A stretch of 64,000 nt of DNA from Sapria himalayana (taxonomy: Eukaryota; Streptophyta; Magnoliopsida; Malpighiales; Rafflesiaceae). The position numbers and the translations under genes are program-made. The notes beneath the pieces were generated by a model, which saw nothing but the letters and a program-made list of their open reading frames with translations, did not search any database and had not been told where the DNA came from. Positions 29,101 through 40,389 of the stretch are shown here, one piece after another. The stretch covers positions 58,201 through 122,200 of the forward strand of contig JAREIK010003115.1 of the NCBI GenBank assembly GCA_029783825.1, in the 5' to 3' direction. Position 1 is the stretch's first letter. Each line of letters opens with the position of its first letter.

Positions 29101-30235
29101 AGATAGATAGTCACCTATATAGTCAGACTAATAATATATACATAGAGAGATAGATAGATAGATAGATAGATAGACAGATAAATTGATAGATAGACTAATA
29201 CATAGACAGACATATAGGTAAATATATAGATAGATAGAAAATTAGATAATTAGATAAATAGACATATATAATGATTGATATACCGAATGATAGATAGCTA
29301 GATATACCCACATATATACAGACAGACAGATAGACAGACAGATAGACAAATAGATAGATATATAGATAGATAGATATATAGAAAAATAGATTGACAAATA
29401 GATGGAAACATATATATATAAATATATATATACACACACACACACACAGATGGATAAGTAGATACATAGATAGACAGATAAAAAGATAGATAAATTTATA
29501 TATAGAAATATAGATATACAAATAGATAAATTGATATATAGAGTGTTGGAATGATAGTTAGGTAGATAAATAAATAGATAGATAAATCAATAGTCAGATA
29601 GATAGACAGATAAATAGACAAATAGATAGACAAATATATAGATAGATAATTAGATAGATAGATAGACAGATAGTTATATAGATAGACAAATATTTAGATA
29701 GGTAGACGGAGAGATAGAAAGATAGAATAGATAGAAAAATTCATCGATAGAAAGGAAGATAGATAGAAAGATATATAGAAAGATATATAGATTTAAAGGT
29801 AGATAGACATATAGTTAAGTTAGATAGATAGATAGATAGATATATACATAGATAGATAGATAGATAAATAGACAAATAGACTGATAGATAAATAGGCATA
29901 TATATAGATATATAGATACACAAATAGATAGACATATAGAAAAATAGACAGATAGAGAGATAGATAGATTTATAGATGATCAAATAGACATATTTAGATA
30001 GATAGATAGTTATATATATAGATAAACAAATAGATAGATTGATTTATAGATAGATAGTTAAATATCTAGATATACAAATAGGTAGTTAAATACATAATTA
30101 GATAGATAAATAGACAAAAAGGATAGATAGATAGGTATATAGATAGATAGATACACAAATAGATAGATATTTATATATAAAAAGATATAAAAAGAGCTAG
30201 GTAGATAGATTGATAGATAGATAGACAGATGCCCC

Positions 30236-30420
30236 CTGTTGCTGGTGCAACCACTACTTCCACCACTACCACAACTGCCAGCTACTGCCACTGCTACCAC
30301 TTCTATCATTACTATCACTTCTGTCGCTTCTTCCACTTCTATCGCTGATGCTGCCTCTAACTCCACTACCGCTTCTACTGCTTCTGCCACCGCCACCACT
30401 GCTACCACTACTAATAATAA
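30236..30420. repeat. GC-rich degenerate triplet repeat (NCY)n
   Basis: Imperfect triplets ACC/ACT/GCC/GCT/TCC begin at the sharp end of the GATA array. They read as Thr/Ala/Ser-rich on the + strand. A similar tract lies at 32290-32505. The low-complexity reading is open in more than one frame, which argues for a microsatellite and not a selected protein. Confidence 0.75.
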
Positions 30421-30574
30421 AAGTAAGGTGGGCGATGATGCTCGACTAATGAACTTGAGATTGAGTGAGTTATTGATGAGGCGGCGAGCTGTTTCTCCTA
30501 AAATAGGACCTTATATTCCTCCTTTACCAAAATTACATGACACAACACGAGCATCATCATTAACATCATTCTAA
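30421..30574 (+). pseudogene. Unidentified open segment, possible gene fragment
   Basis: After the triplet repeat the + strand frame leaves low complexity and reads DDARLMNLRLSELLMRR then AVSPKIGPYIPPLPKL, stopping at 30574. Base composition is more balanced than in the surroundings. I do not recognise the family. It could be an exon piece captured by a transposon, or chance. No splice signals decide this. Confidence 0.3.
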
Positions 30575-30890
30575 GACATAGTATAATTAGAACCAATCAT
30601 TGCAGAATCTAGAGCAACAAAACTTATTTAAGCATACATTTGCTTTGTACAATGTGATAATTTCATATCAATACAATTACTAAGATTTTTATGACCAACT
30701 TCTATCTGGCTGGCTGGCCTAGACTAGAAATATCATCCCACAGCTTTAAGAAAAGTCTAATATTTAATGCTTTTATTACCTACATCAGTGAGCAATGCAC
30801 AATGATGACTAGACCAGCCCAAGCAATTATATATTCAAAAGTGTGTCTATTTGTAAATAGTTTTGTACGTATGATAATATATAGATGACT
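30575..30890. other. No feature recognised
   Basis: AT-rich sequence with no recognisable coding or repeat signal between the open segment and the GTATAC-rich tract. Confidence 0.5.
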
Positions 30891-31210
30891 GCAAATAAAT
30901 ATATGCACCCACTTATGTATATACCTGGTATATACGTATGTATATACTATAGTATAAAAGTACATATATACCGAGTATATACGTATATATATACTACAAT
31001 ATAAAAGTATGTATATACCGAGTATATACATACATATACTTCAATATATAAGTCTATATATACTGAGTATATATGTACAAATATACTCAGTATATACGAA
31101 CATATATACTTGGTATAACGTACTTATATACTCAGTATATACATACATTTATACCAATTATATATGTACATATATACTACAGTATATATGTACGTATATA
31201 TAATCACATA
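30890..31210. repeat. GTATAC-rich palindromic tract, copy 1
   Basis: Repeated short dyads of the form ACTATAGTATA...GTACATATATAC, spaced about 30-45 bases, each able to pair with itself or its neighbours. It is followed by CACATAGCCT(T/C)AGATGACA, which also follows the related tracts ending near 48000 and 49995. Confidence 0.8.
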
Positions 31211-31424
31211 GCCTTAGATGACACACACACATGTACTTTAATGCAAATACACATATCATCAAAGACAAAAGAATAAAATAATATCGGACATAAAAAAACA
31301 CGCATATAAGTCTCTTAGGCATGGTCAGCATTTCTCGTTCTTTTTTTTCTAGTACTCTATGCAAATAGAGAATATTGTAACACCTATACATGGAGCATAA
31401 CATACTACATTTACAAACCAATAA

Positions 31425-31720
31425 CCGATAACAAGGAGTCACAGATCTGAACTACGATGATGTATATCTACACAATATAAGAGTGTAAAGAACAAACCTG
31501 CATTTGCATGGAATTAATTCTTTTGGTTCATCTCACTGCTTCATATAATAAGGTGTTGTTCCCATACCATGGAGACCCTGCCAAGGCTTTTACATACCTA
31601 TAATAGACTAAAACTCTACCCAAAAATTTCGGGGACACATAGACATATTTACAAATACATAAAAATAGTTATTATAGACATGAAAAAACACAAATTAAAG
31701 TTGATTGTCATACAGCTTCA
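31425..31720 (-). repeat. Dispersed repeat 'B', copy 1
   Basis: Matches 50440-50760 over several blocks: GTCACAGATCTGAAC, AATAAGAGTGTAAAGAACAAAC, CTTTTACATACCTATAATAG.CTAAAACTCTACCCAAAA, and the following ATTATAGACATGAA...ACAAA segment. In the second copy this lies directly upstream (in minus-strand terms) of the BPC fragment, so B may be the captured 5' leader of that gene. That is inference. Confidence 0.7.
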
Positions 31721-31729
31721 ATTAAAATT

Positions 31730-32120
31730 TAATTAAATAATTTAATATTTTTATATTAAATTGAAAAAAAATAGAAACTATAAATATTAATTATTAATTA
31801 AAATAATTCATTTAATAATTTATTCTAATACAATATTTTATATAACTAAAACAAAAAAATAACAAAATTATATTACATCTTAGTAATCAATGTATCTACC
31901 GACAGTGCATAAAGTATAATCTATCCATGTATTGACGTTGCTTTCACTCCCTCAGCTCCTCCGATCACCAACTTTCTACTACAAAAAAGCTGCCCAAGTC
32001 ATGGTGCATCACGTCTATTGAAAAATCCCTTCACTTATACAAGCTTTGTATGGGAAACAATGTGATACCATATCTGTAAAAATTTAAACCACTAAATCTA
32101 TTCAAAGTAAATTAAAAAAA
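31730..32120. repeat. Dispersed repeat 'A', copy 1
   Basis: Shares with 46965-47370 and 48470-48770 the landmark ATCAATGTATCTA (31886, 47131, 48519), then TAAAGT.TAATCTATCC.TG, TCACC.ACTTTCT-type sequence, and AAAAATCCCTTCACTT.TAC. In all three copies a GTATAC-rich tract follows. I see no clear protein. Confidence 0.75.
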
Positions 32121-32129
32121 AAGCTATGT

Positions 32130-32290
32130 TTTGATAAATATATATTACTATAGTAAATATGTACATATATACTAGCATTTAACTCGTACATATATTATTG
32201 CAGTATATGTACATATAAACTACGGTATTATGCGTACATATATACTAAGTACATATATACTTAGTATAAATATACATAAAATACCGTAGT
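32130..32290. repeat. GTATAC-rich palindromic tract, copy 2
   Basis: Short dyads of the type TATACTAAGTACATATATACTTAGTA. It ends at a GC-rich triplet tract. Confidence 0.7.
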
Positions 32291-32505
32291 ATTATATGTA
32301 TGTTTATACTGCATTTGTTGCTATTGCTACTACTCCCATTGCCACTAGCGCTCCTGCAACTATCATTGCCACTGCTGCTGCCGGTGCTGCCACTGTTGCG
32401 GCTAGTGCTGCCGGTGCTACCACTACTACCACTGCTGCCGGTGCTACCGCTGGTGCTGCCACTACCGCTCCTGCCGTCGCTGCCACTACTGCTACTCTAT
32501 ATAAA
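32290..32505. repeat. GC-rich degenerate triplet repeat (GCY/ACY)n
   Basis: About 70 imperfect triplets, mainly GCT, GCC, ACT and ACC, form a sharp GC-rich island in AT-rich DNA. Frames read as Ala/Thr, Leu/Pro and (minus) Ala/Val runs. Openness in three frames marks it as microsatellite. Confidence 0.85.
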
Positions 32506-32509
32506 TGCA

Positions 32510-32990
32510 TACAAAGTTATAAACAATTATATAGAATTACATATGTGTATACACATATGTATACATCATTAAAAATAAAGTTATATTTATTTATATAATG
32601 TTTTTTATAGTTATACAAATATATATATATATAGTTATACACATATAGTTAAACATTATGCTGTATGTTTTTATACATATCATTATAAATATAGTTACAT
32701 GTAGTTATACATATAGTTACACATATAGTTTAACTTATATTTATACATGTATGTATATATATTTTTTAATATAATTTCATATATTTATACACATAGTTAT
32801 GTATAGGTATAGATAAACTAAAATACATTTTTTATACTAATATATAAAAATATATATTAAATATATGTTGTTAATTATATATTTAAATGTAGTTATGTAT
32901 AATGTTTTTATAGTTATACATATAGTAAGATTGAATTATTTATAGTTATATGTTATTATACATATAATATATCTAGTTATATGAAAGGCA
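32510..32990 (+). repeat. AT-rich ATAGTTATACATA repeat family, isolated copy
   Basis: Contains TTATACACATATAGTTAAACA at 32635, then ATAAATATAGTTACATG, TTATGTATAGGTATAGAT and TTAAATATATGTTGT. The same blocks in the same order form the tandem units at 53690-54830, and occur inverted at 62050-63250. Confidence 0.85.
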
Positions 32991-33152
32991 AATTAGAGTG
33001 AGTATCTAATATTTTCACTGCTCGTCCATAATAAAATTAATAAAAAATAAAAACAAGGTGTTAACTAGAAATAAGCTAAAATTATAATATTTTCTTTCAT
33101 GTTTATGCATAAAGTTCCATGACATGTAGCTTAGATGAAACAAGTTGTAAAC

Positions 33153-33370
33153 TAGGAATGTTGATGTGTCAAGTGGGCTGGGCGACATATGCACGACATG
33201 ATTCATCCATGTCTGGCACATTATGATTCATCCATATTTAACCTAGTTCATAGTCATGTCGAGCTAGGTGGGTCTGACCATGCCTTGTGTTAGGCCTGGC
33301 ATGGCTCGTGTGCCTGACATTGTAGGATGACCCATTAGCACAGGGGTTTTAGAAAAAGTAGTACTTTTTT
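33153..33370. mobile_element. Remnant of a hAT-type MITE-like sequence
   Basis: Starts TAGGAATGTTGATGTGTCAAG followed by GTGGGCTGGGCGACAT, and includes CATGGCTCGTGTGCCTGACAT. The GC-rich GGGC/CATG-rich composition resembles the complete MITE at 38649-39087. The right terminus is not clear. Confidence 0.45.
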
Positions 33371-33379
33371 TTAATGGTT

Positions 33380-34740
33380 GGTGTTGCCTTGTTAGCTAAA
33401 ATATTTATACCCATTATAGGTGAAAATATTTTTTAGCCATTGGATTGCATTTGACCGCTTATTTGTAAAAATTTGATAGCTTTTGAGTTTCTGCCCTAAA
33501 ATATGTGAAAAATAAAAAAATAATTTTTAGTTAAAAAATTTTTTTATAAATATTTAATTGATATATTTTATTTTATATTTATATAATACTTTTTTTCTCT
33601 TTTTGTTATTCTTAAATTCATATTGTATCCTATTTACGCTATTTTGTTAAATAATTTATAATTTTAACATGTCTTGTATGTCATGTATGTGTTAGTTTCA
33701 TGAGTAGTTGACTTTCAGGCACAAAAATATGAGGTACATATCTAAAGTATTTAATACACTCAAAAACTTAAGGTATACATTGTGATTATGTTTAAAGATT
33801 TAATTTTATTTAGTATATTTTAGATTAATAATTATATTTAAAAAATGTAAATAATTTATATTTATTATTATTTTTCTCCTACTTTCAATTTAATCTCATA
33901 CATAAAAAAATGATAAATGTGAATAATAACAATAACTTGACTGAAGGTTCATAATTGAAACTAGGTTTTCTCTTATTATTTTCACTCATTTGCCTAAGAA
34001 ACATAAAAATAAACAAAATTTAGTAATATGTATGTACTTAACATAATCAAAAAAAATAATTGGAGTGTCGAAGAAGATTTTGTATAGTATATATCATAAA
34101 AAAATATATACATGTAGGAGTACTTGTGATATCGCTCAACTTAATGGTTATATTGATCAATATACCAAAAGACATGATGCATTATATTTTAGGTAAACAT
34201 AAATGAGCTATAGGACCTTTGAAGTTGGATCAATATCAAGTTAATTGACCATCTTCATTATCGCAATGAATTTGTGAGAGAAGATGTGACGAAATTGATT
34301 ATTAACTCAAGTATTCTGGTTAGATTTTTGGAAGATTCTAAAATATTTTCTATTATGCAAATTTACTTTCGATCTACTTATCATAAAATTCTTAGTATTA
34401 TGTCGACTAATAGGAATAACATTATAAAATATTTAAATTAAAAATATAATTAGTAATTAAGAACTTAGCAAATAGAACGGAGGGTTGTCCTTGAAGTTCA
34501 ACTGCTGGACTAGGCATGAATCATGATGATATTTTATTTGCATGTCTCACCATTATGTCGATTTTTATGTATAAAATTAATAATTCTTCTCTATCCAGTT
34601 AGTAGATCAAAAAATTAAGATTAAAGTCGCTAGCCATAATATTATCTAGCTTTTTAGGAGATATTATTTGCTCTAAATAGGCTGCAACTACATTTGTCAT
34701 TTTCTCCTGGTATAAACTCTAATTCTTAGGCAGTCAAATA
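33380..34740. other. No feature recognised
   Basis: AT-rich sequence with many short A/T runs. I find no coding signal or clear repeat. Confidence 0.5.
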
Positions 34741-35110
34741 TCATAGTCATTGGATCATCATTATCAAGAAATAGAATATATCCTCATGGTCTATTGAATC
34801 ATCTAAACTCAAAGTAAATTTTCTCTCATTGAAAGTTAGACTCTCTTTAGAGTCAATCTAATTTATACTTTTTGATACATATAATGACTTAATCTGAATA
34901 TTATCATAATTTAAACCAATAAATTCAGTTGTAGCTAATACATGTCCATGTCACATAACTAGAGGTCCAATCCAAGTGGGATAATAGAAGAGTAAGTAAA
35001 GTCATGGATCCAAATATGTTTTATGGATTCTTATTCTTCAGACTCGGTAAAAAATAAATATGCTCAAAAAAATAATGTTAGCACTCACTAATATTATATC
35101 AAACTCTTAT
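34740..35110 (+). repeat. Dispersed repeat 'C', direct copy 1
   Basis: Shares with 35660-36060 an ordered series of blocks: TCATC(T/A)..ACTCAA(A/G)GTAAA, ATCATAATTT(A/G)AACCAATAA(A/G)TTCA, and CTATTCTTC..A...C(A/T)..TAAAAAAT. The two copies are about 930 bp apart and clearly diverged. Confidence 0.65.
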
Positions 35111-35659
35111 TAAAAAATGTGGATCCTTTTTAATACAAAAGTAACTAAGAAGATTAAACTCAAAGTTTTTGGTTTCATCTTATGTTTTATGGAGATATAA
35201 TGAAAAAATAATTGTTTTTTTTAAATTATGAGGAAAGTTAAATGTTGTATCTCCATTATGCATGAACAGATAGAGTATAATGTAAGAAATAATATAAGAG
35301 GGGTAACTATTTGATGAGTTAATTTTTGGTTGATTTATAGATTATCTAAAATATTTCAATTACATATTTATTCTTTCTTTTTAATAATCCTATTTTTGTG
35401 AAAGATTGTAACATGGGAAGTCTAATGTATGATTTATGATTCAAACAGTAAATGTTATAACTGTTTGATACATATATTTTAATATATGATTACTTTTTAA
35501 ATATTTGTATTAAATTATTTATTTTACTATTTTATAAAATAATGTTAAAAAGTATGATATAAAGTGAAATAGAAATAATTCCTACATGATGCACATGTTT
35601 CTTTTTCTTAGTATAAATTCTAAATAATGGGTGATAAATTATCTAGTTTTCAACTCGTG

Positions 35660-36060
35660 ACTAGTAACTATAGTAGATTACTAGACTATTTATTGTGTCA
35701 TCTGGACTCAAGGTAAAATACCTCTCTGTGGAAATCTCACTTTATTCAAAGTTGATATGATTTATATTTGTCAGAGTAAATGATGATCCTATAATCATAG
35801 GTGGGTAATCATAATTTGAACCAATAAGTTCATATGTAGTTGTCACTGATCCTCTCTAGTCTCTTATAACTGGAAATTTAAGTGGGGTTATAGGGGAATC
35901 AGGAAAAATAATGAGTCTGATTAAATCTTTAGATTATTATTCTTCCTGAATTCACTAAAAAATGAGTTATGCTTAAAACATATTTCATCACTCTCTAAAA
36001 TTATCCTAGACATTAATGAAAAATACTTGTACTTTTTTATATACTAAAATAATCAAGAAA
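35660..36060 (+). repeat. Dispersed repeat 'C', direct copy 2
   Basis: See copy 1 at 34740. Key blocks here are GTCATCTGGACTCAAGGTAA and TAATTTGAACCAATAAGTTC. A third, inverted copy lies at 37630-37810. Confidence 0.65.
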
Positions 36061-36164
36061 AATAAATAAAATAATTAATTTTAGAATCTCTAGAAAATAT
36101 GCTAAATAAGTTTTATATGATTCAAAATTTGAAAGGACACAGTCAAAAATGATTGAATAATACA

Positions 36165-36300
36165 TACACACTTACACACACTATCACACACTATCACATA
36201 CTTGCGCACATACTATCATACACTATCACACACTTGCACACACACTATCACACACTTGTGCACACACTGTCACACACTTGCACAAGAATATGTACATATG
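36165..36300 (+). repeat. CACACTATCA/CACACTTG minisatellite
   Basis: Alternating CACACTATCA- and CACACTTGC/G-type units in tandem, about a dozen units. The open frames over it read as His/Thr repeats and are artefacts. The following sequence to 36546 is of more even composition but not recognisable. Confidence 0.75.
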
Positions 36301-36549
36301 TGCATGAAATCACACACATTGTTACACTTTGCACTTTGCACCATCTACATTGATGTTGTTGGCATCGACGTACAACTCATGCAATGGCCATGCGATGGAC
36401 AGATGGGAGGGCACACATTATATGTGCCTTCTTTGGAAAGAGGTATTGTACACGCATGCAATGTTACACACAATGCATATGTGATTATGATGTTACTATC
36501 TACATTCACTTTTTTCTCTACAAAACATAGTATTTGTGCTCTTTAAGGT

Positions 36550-37630
36550 ACTGGCTCTAATAACATGCTGAAAATAAATTCAAAATATCAATACTACCCA
36601 TGAAAAATAATGTACAATGATGTATCCTTATATAATGGGCAATATGAATTGGGATAGCTCATTTGTCGAGTATTCTCATATGTAATAAAATAAACAACAA
36701 ATAAAATTTTTTTGTAAAACTATAAACAAAAGGAAACTATAATAACTATTAAAATAATATATATTAAATAAATAATGTCGATTTTGATTATTTTTTAGAT
36801 ATTTGCTCATGTCTGGTATTAGATCTCTCTTTGAAATATTTAGTAAGATATTTTTTTTGTCCGTTGGATCTGTGAGAGCAGGGATTCATTCAATCTGATA
36901 CATTTAGAAGAAAAATGAAAGCTCACTAAAGATAAAATTAGAAAGAAGTTAGGATATTTTATCATATTGATTGATAATTATACAGGTTTTACTTGTTTTT
37001 TTAAAATTTTAAATTGCATTTTTTTTTATTTTAAATTATATTTTTTTTTATTTTCAGTCATTTCATAAAAAGATATAAAATCATCTTAATGAAAATTTAA
37101 AAAAAATATTAGAAGTAATAATGTATCAAATAGTTTTCATACTTTATGTATGAATCTTGAGGTTATATACTAGACTTAATGTACGGACACATCATCATGG
37201 AATGATATTTTAAAAAGGATGAATAGATATTTGATTAAGACAACTCAGATTTTTAATCGAATTATTTTGAAATAGTCTTCCGAAAATGTATTAATCAACA
37301 ATTGAATATTTTTTTTATCATTTATTATTATATGATTTTATAAATCATTTATTTTGGAAAAAGAAATTATTTAATATCTTTTAGAGTATTTTGGTGTGTT
37401 TGTTTTGTTCATCTTTTTTTCCTATGACAAGATAAGGTAATACCTAGTACTTTGAGATTTAATTTTCCTGGTTAATCTAGTATCTAAAAAGTATGCTAGT
37501 AATTTTAACTAGAATCTAATTGAGTATTAGTAAATATTGATATTTTTTTAAGTCTGACTCATTTTTAAACAAGCCTAGAACAAGATTCTAGATAATATAT
37601 GTGAGTAAATTAATTTTTAGTCTTTCCTGA
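36550..37630. other. No feature recognised
   Basis: AT-rich sequence without coding signal or repeat that I can support. Confidence 0.5.
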
Positions 37631-37810
37631 GCATCTAATTAGGTGGGATGATCACTCATCAGTTACAGATGAATTTGGTTCACTTTATGATATATTTATA
37701 TGAATTCATCATATTGACCAATAAGTATAGATCAAGTTAACTCTAGAGAGGTTGAAGTTTCACACGAAAATAAATATCTCTCGAGTCCATACAACTTGGT
37801 AATCCTCATG
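37630..37810 (-). repeat. Dispersed repeat 'C', inverted copy
   Basis: In reverse complement it aligns with 35690-35860: ATCAGT.ACA, GAATTCATCATATTGACCAATAA against the GAACTTATTGG..TTA region, GAAGTTTCACAC against GAGATTTCCACAG, and GAGTCCA. An inverted pair separated by about 1.9 kb could be ends of one old element or independent insertions. Confidence 0.45.
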
Positions 37811-38479
37811 TCTACTCTAAGTCTGGCTTATGATGATTTAGAGATTACAAGACTTAATTGTACAAAACTTAGAGTTTGTATTGAGAAAGGACATGCATAG
37901 CATGTTCAGAGCATCTAAAAGTCTCCCATGTAGCCATGTGTTCTGATCGTCAATTCCTATGATATTAGTCTTCTAATCACTCTTCAAAATAAAGTGAAGA
38001 TTTCTACCCAGCATCATATTGTATATGTATTTTTGTACTGTGATACTCATGTCTCATTCTCAAATATTATCTCATTTAAGAAGATACCATGTCTTATGAT
38101 TCCCTCTCTAAGATATGCCATAGGTGGGTCTTCATTATGAAAACATATCTAGATGAGGAGATAAATTATCATAAGATAAGATGTATTGTCAGCAGACTTA
38201 CTCTATATTTTATATTGATTATTAAAATATTTTTCTCTAAACTTGAAAAAATAGTCATCATAGAGATTTTTATTTCATTGGTGGCCTCCCACAATTAGAA
38301 ATAATCTGCATAGAGATATCCAATATGCCATGCCAAGTGGGATGTCATATTTTTTAGGCTTAGTCTTGCCATTGTGTCATGCCTAGCATTACATGGCTCT
38401 GAAAATGGCAACCTGGTATGGCTTGTCGGCTACCGATATCATGTCAGGCCATACCTTGACATGCTTGCACACAATGCAT

Positions 38480-38648
38480 GCAGCTAACCTAAATTCATTC
38501 CAATCTAGCTTGTATTCATTTTAGGCTAGCATGACTGCATGAATTCATTCTAGACTAGTAGGGATTCATTATAGGCTAGTTTGATTCATTTTGAGTTGGC
38601 CCAGATTAATTCTAGACTAGCCCAAGTTAATTCTAGCCTAGTTTGGAA
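38480..38648 (+). repeat. About 24-bp minisatellite, left part
   Basis: Tandem imperfect units of the type AATTCATTCTAGGCTAGCTTG. The array continues at 39088 on the other side of a MITE. Upstream, about 38300-38470 is a CATGCC/GGCATG-rich stretch like the MITE interior. Confidence 0.85.
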
Positions 38649-39087
38649 TAAGGGTGTCAGATGAGTCGGGCAGACCGGGCATGACCCAAATCAGCAGTGC
38701 CTGGCCTAGCATGGCAGGGTCCAGAACCATTCCTCGGGCCAAAACGCCCCGAGGCATGGTTTGTGACCTGCTGGGCCGGCATGAGTCATGCATCGTGTCA
38801 GTGCTAACGCATGGTAAACCTTTATGGGCAATTTTATTATTTTTTTTAAATGTGACCGCCCCATCATGGGCCGGTCTATTTTTTAAAAAACATTCGAACA
38901 AATGTTTAATTTTTTTTCTGGTTTTCCTCTCTGTCATTCGGCATGGTGAGCACGACCGTGCACTTTATCGTGCCTATCAGGCTGCTATGCCTGGCACATA
39001 ATGGGATTTTAACCATGTCGTGCATCGCATGGTCGTGCTAAGAAAAGAGGGTCATGCCTGCATGGCATGACCCGCTTCACACCTCTA
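38649..39087. mobile_element. hAT-type MITE, 439 bp, inserted in the minisatellite
   Basis: Left end TAAGGGTGTCAGATGAGTCG; right end, reverse complement, TAGAGGTGTGAAGCGGGTCA. The T(A)GRGGTGT terminus and GGGC..GGCATGACCC inner part are typical of plant hAT-family nonautonomous elements. The inverted ends extend for about 38 bases with mismatches. The flanks (GTTTGGAA and GCTCAAAT) do not form a clean 8-bp target duplication, perhaps because both lie in diverged tandem repeats. Open frames on both strands inside it are not genes. Confidence 0.75.
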
Positions 39088-39305
39088 GCTCAAATTCATT
39101 CCAAGCTAGCTTGGATTCATTTTAGGCCAGCTTGATGTCATTCTAGGATAACACGAGTTCATTCTAGGCTAACTCAGGTTCATTTTAGGCTAACTCGGAT
39201 TCATTCCATGCTAGAGTTCTATGCTAGCCTGGAGATGTTCCAGGCTAGCTAGCATTCTTTCCAAGCTAACTTGGGTTTATTCCAGAATAGCCTGCATTCA
39301 ATTCA
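39088..39305 (+). repeat. About 24-bp minisatellite, right part
   Basis: Continuation of the CTAGGCTAACTCGGATTCAT-type array seen at 38480-38648, about nine units, ending near 39305 at another TAGAGGTGT motif. Confidence 0.85.
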
Positions 39306-39450
39306 GACTAGAGGTGTTAAATAGGTCATCACATGCTGGCATTACTTATTTTTTCACAACATAGCATGGTGGCATTGTCCACCAGCCCAGCAAGGCACAA
39401 TGAGCACAGCAAAGTGCATTTCCATGCCCGACTATGTTGAACGATAATGA
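39305..39450. mobile_element. Second hAT/MITE-like terminus
   Basis: Starts TAGAGGTGTTAAATAGGTC, followed by GC-rich sequence with GGCAT and CAGCCCAGCAAGGCAC, like the start of the MITE at 38649. No matching right end was found; it may be truncated. Confidence 0.4.
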
Positions 39451-40180
39451 TGCACAGAAGACAGAATATTTTAAAATTTTAAATAATATAATTTTTTTTA
39501 TTTTGAATTTTAATTAACTTGTGATTTTAAAATTGTTAATATTTTGAAATTTTTTCATTAGTTTATTCATTGTTATTCTAAATAATAAAAGTTAAATCAT
39601 GATTACTTTCTAGTTAGATGATAAAAGCATAATTTTTTTAGATTCAATAATTTTGGAAGTAGAAGAGAGAGATTAGAGAGAGAGAATGAATTTTAAAATA
39701 CATTTAATCACTCTATATGATATATTTGCCAAAAAGACGAAGAGGTCATTGTGATAATCATCATCACGTGTTTCAGGCCGTTGGTTTGGAATTTTTTTGT
39801 CTCGGTGGACTTCTTTGATTCACTGCCCGCTAGTTCCCACAGATGACAAATCAGACATTGTTAGCACTTAGCACTTAGCACGGTGACTGTAACATGTGTA
39901 ATAACTTTAACTGATTTTCTTTATCAACTATATGTTATAATTGTCTCCATTGATATTAATGTGTTCCATAAACTTAAATGATATTAGATTATCTTTGTTA
40001 CATTGTAAAAGTTTTTTTTTTTGCTTTTTTTTATTTTTTCTTGTTCTTTTAAAACTTCTCCCTCAATTCTTCCTCAACAAAAACATTGAAAAAATGCTAT
40101 TAAAAAATTAGGTTCTTTTTATGTCATCTTTTTTTACTACAAAAAACAAGAAAACTATTCATCACATACACTTGTGATGT
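39450..40180. other. No gene recognised
   Basis: AT-rich sequence. The only local feature is a duplicated AGCACTTAGCACTTAGCAC near 39865. Confidence 0.5.
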
Positions 40181-40182
40181 AT

Positions 40183-40191
40183 GTGTGTTTG

Positions 40192-40234
<43 letters not shown>

Positions 40235-40317
40235 GTGTGTGCGCATGTGTTTCTTATGAAAGTTTTGCAACTTGAAAATAAAATTCAATTCACTTAGGTA
40301 GATGTTTTGATGGAAAG

Positions 40318-40387
<70 letters not shown>
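40183..40387. repeat. (TG)n and (TA)n microsatellites
   Basis: A (TG)n tract with a few TGCG interruptions at about 40183-40245, and a pure (TA)n of about 68 bases at 40320-40387. Another (TG)n lies at 41065-41091. From 41100 to 41470 the sequence is TATA-rich simple sequence with the duplicated phrase AATCCAACTTGC..TTTTATAAAAATCAAAAATAT (near 41000 and 41180). Confidence 0.95.

Positions 40388-40389
<2 letters not shown>

Larger units (their letters stand above)
16102..30232. repeat. 14-kb degenerate GATA microsatellite array (GATA/TAGA polarity)
   Basis: The + strand is almost entirely imperfect (GATA)n/(TAGA)n with variants such as GACA, AAAT, GGTA and TTGA. It starts directly at the CACTA terminus of element a and ends at a triplet-repeat segment. 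Its polarity is opposite to that of 1-2703. Embedded (TA)n(CA)n blocks occur at about 22183-22213, 22835-22885, 23158-23194, 23755-23780 with 23889-23908, 26890-26920, 28725-28747 and 29410-29448. Divergence from a pure tetramer is high in most places, so the array is old, but it keeps higher-order structure. All long open frames inside it (minus strand, Tyr-Leu-Ser-Ile) are repeat artefacts. Confidence 0.95.

Noticed and set aside
13..30200. Many long open frames reading Tyr-Leu-Ser-Ile repeats in the GATA/TCTA arrays, also at 44260-46100
   Set aside because: TCTATCTATCTA contains no stop codon in any frame, so openness is automatic. There is no start context, composition is pure repeat, and frames overlap on the same strand.
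16102..30232. Regularly spaced repeats considered as a CRISPR array
   Set aside because: There are no constant repeats with unique spacers, only degenerate tetranucleotide sequence in a plant-type context with no cas genes.
32296..32598. Overlapping Ala/Thr-rich, Leu/Pro-rich and Ala/Val-rich open frames
   Set aside because: Three frames are open over the same triplet microsatellite, which indicates simple repeat and not a selected protein.
36153..36546. His/Thr-rich and following open frames
   Set aside because: The first half is a CACACTATCA minisatellite. The rest shows no recognisable domain and no splice context.
38638..39001. Open frames of about 100 and 115 codons on opposite strands
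   Set aside because: Both lie inside the hAT-type MITE and are explained by its GC-rich, stop-poor sequence.
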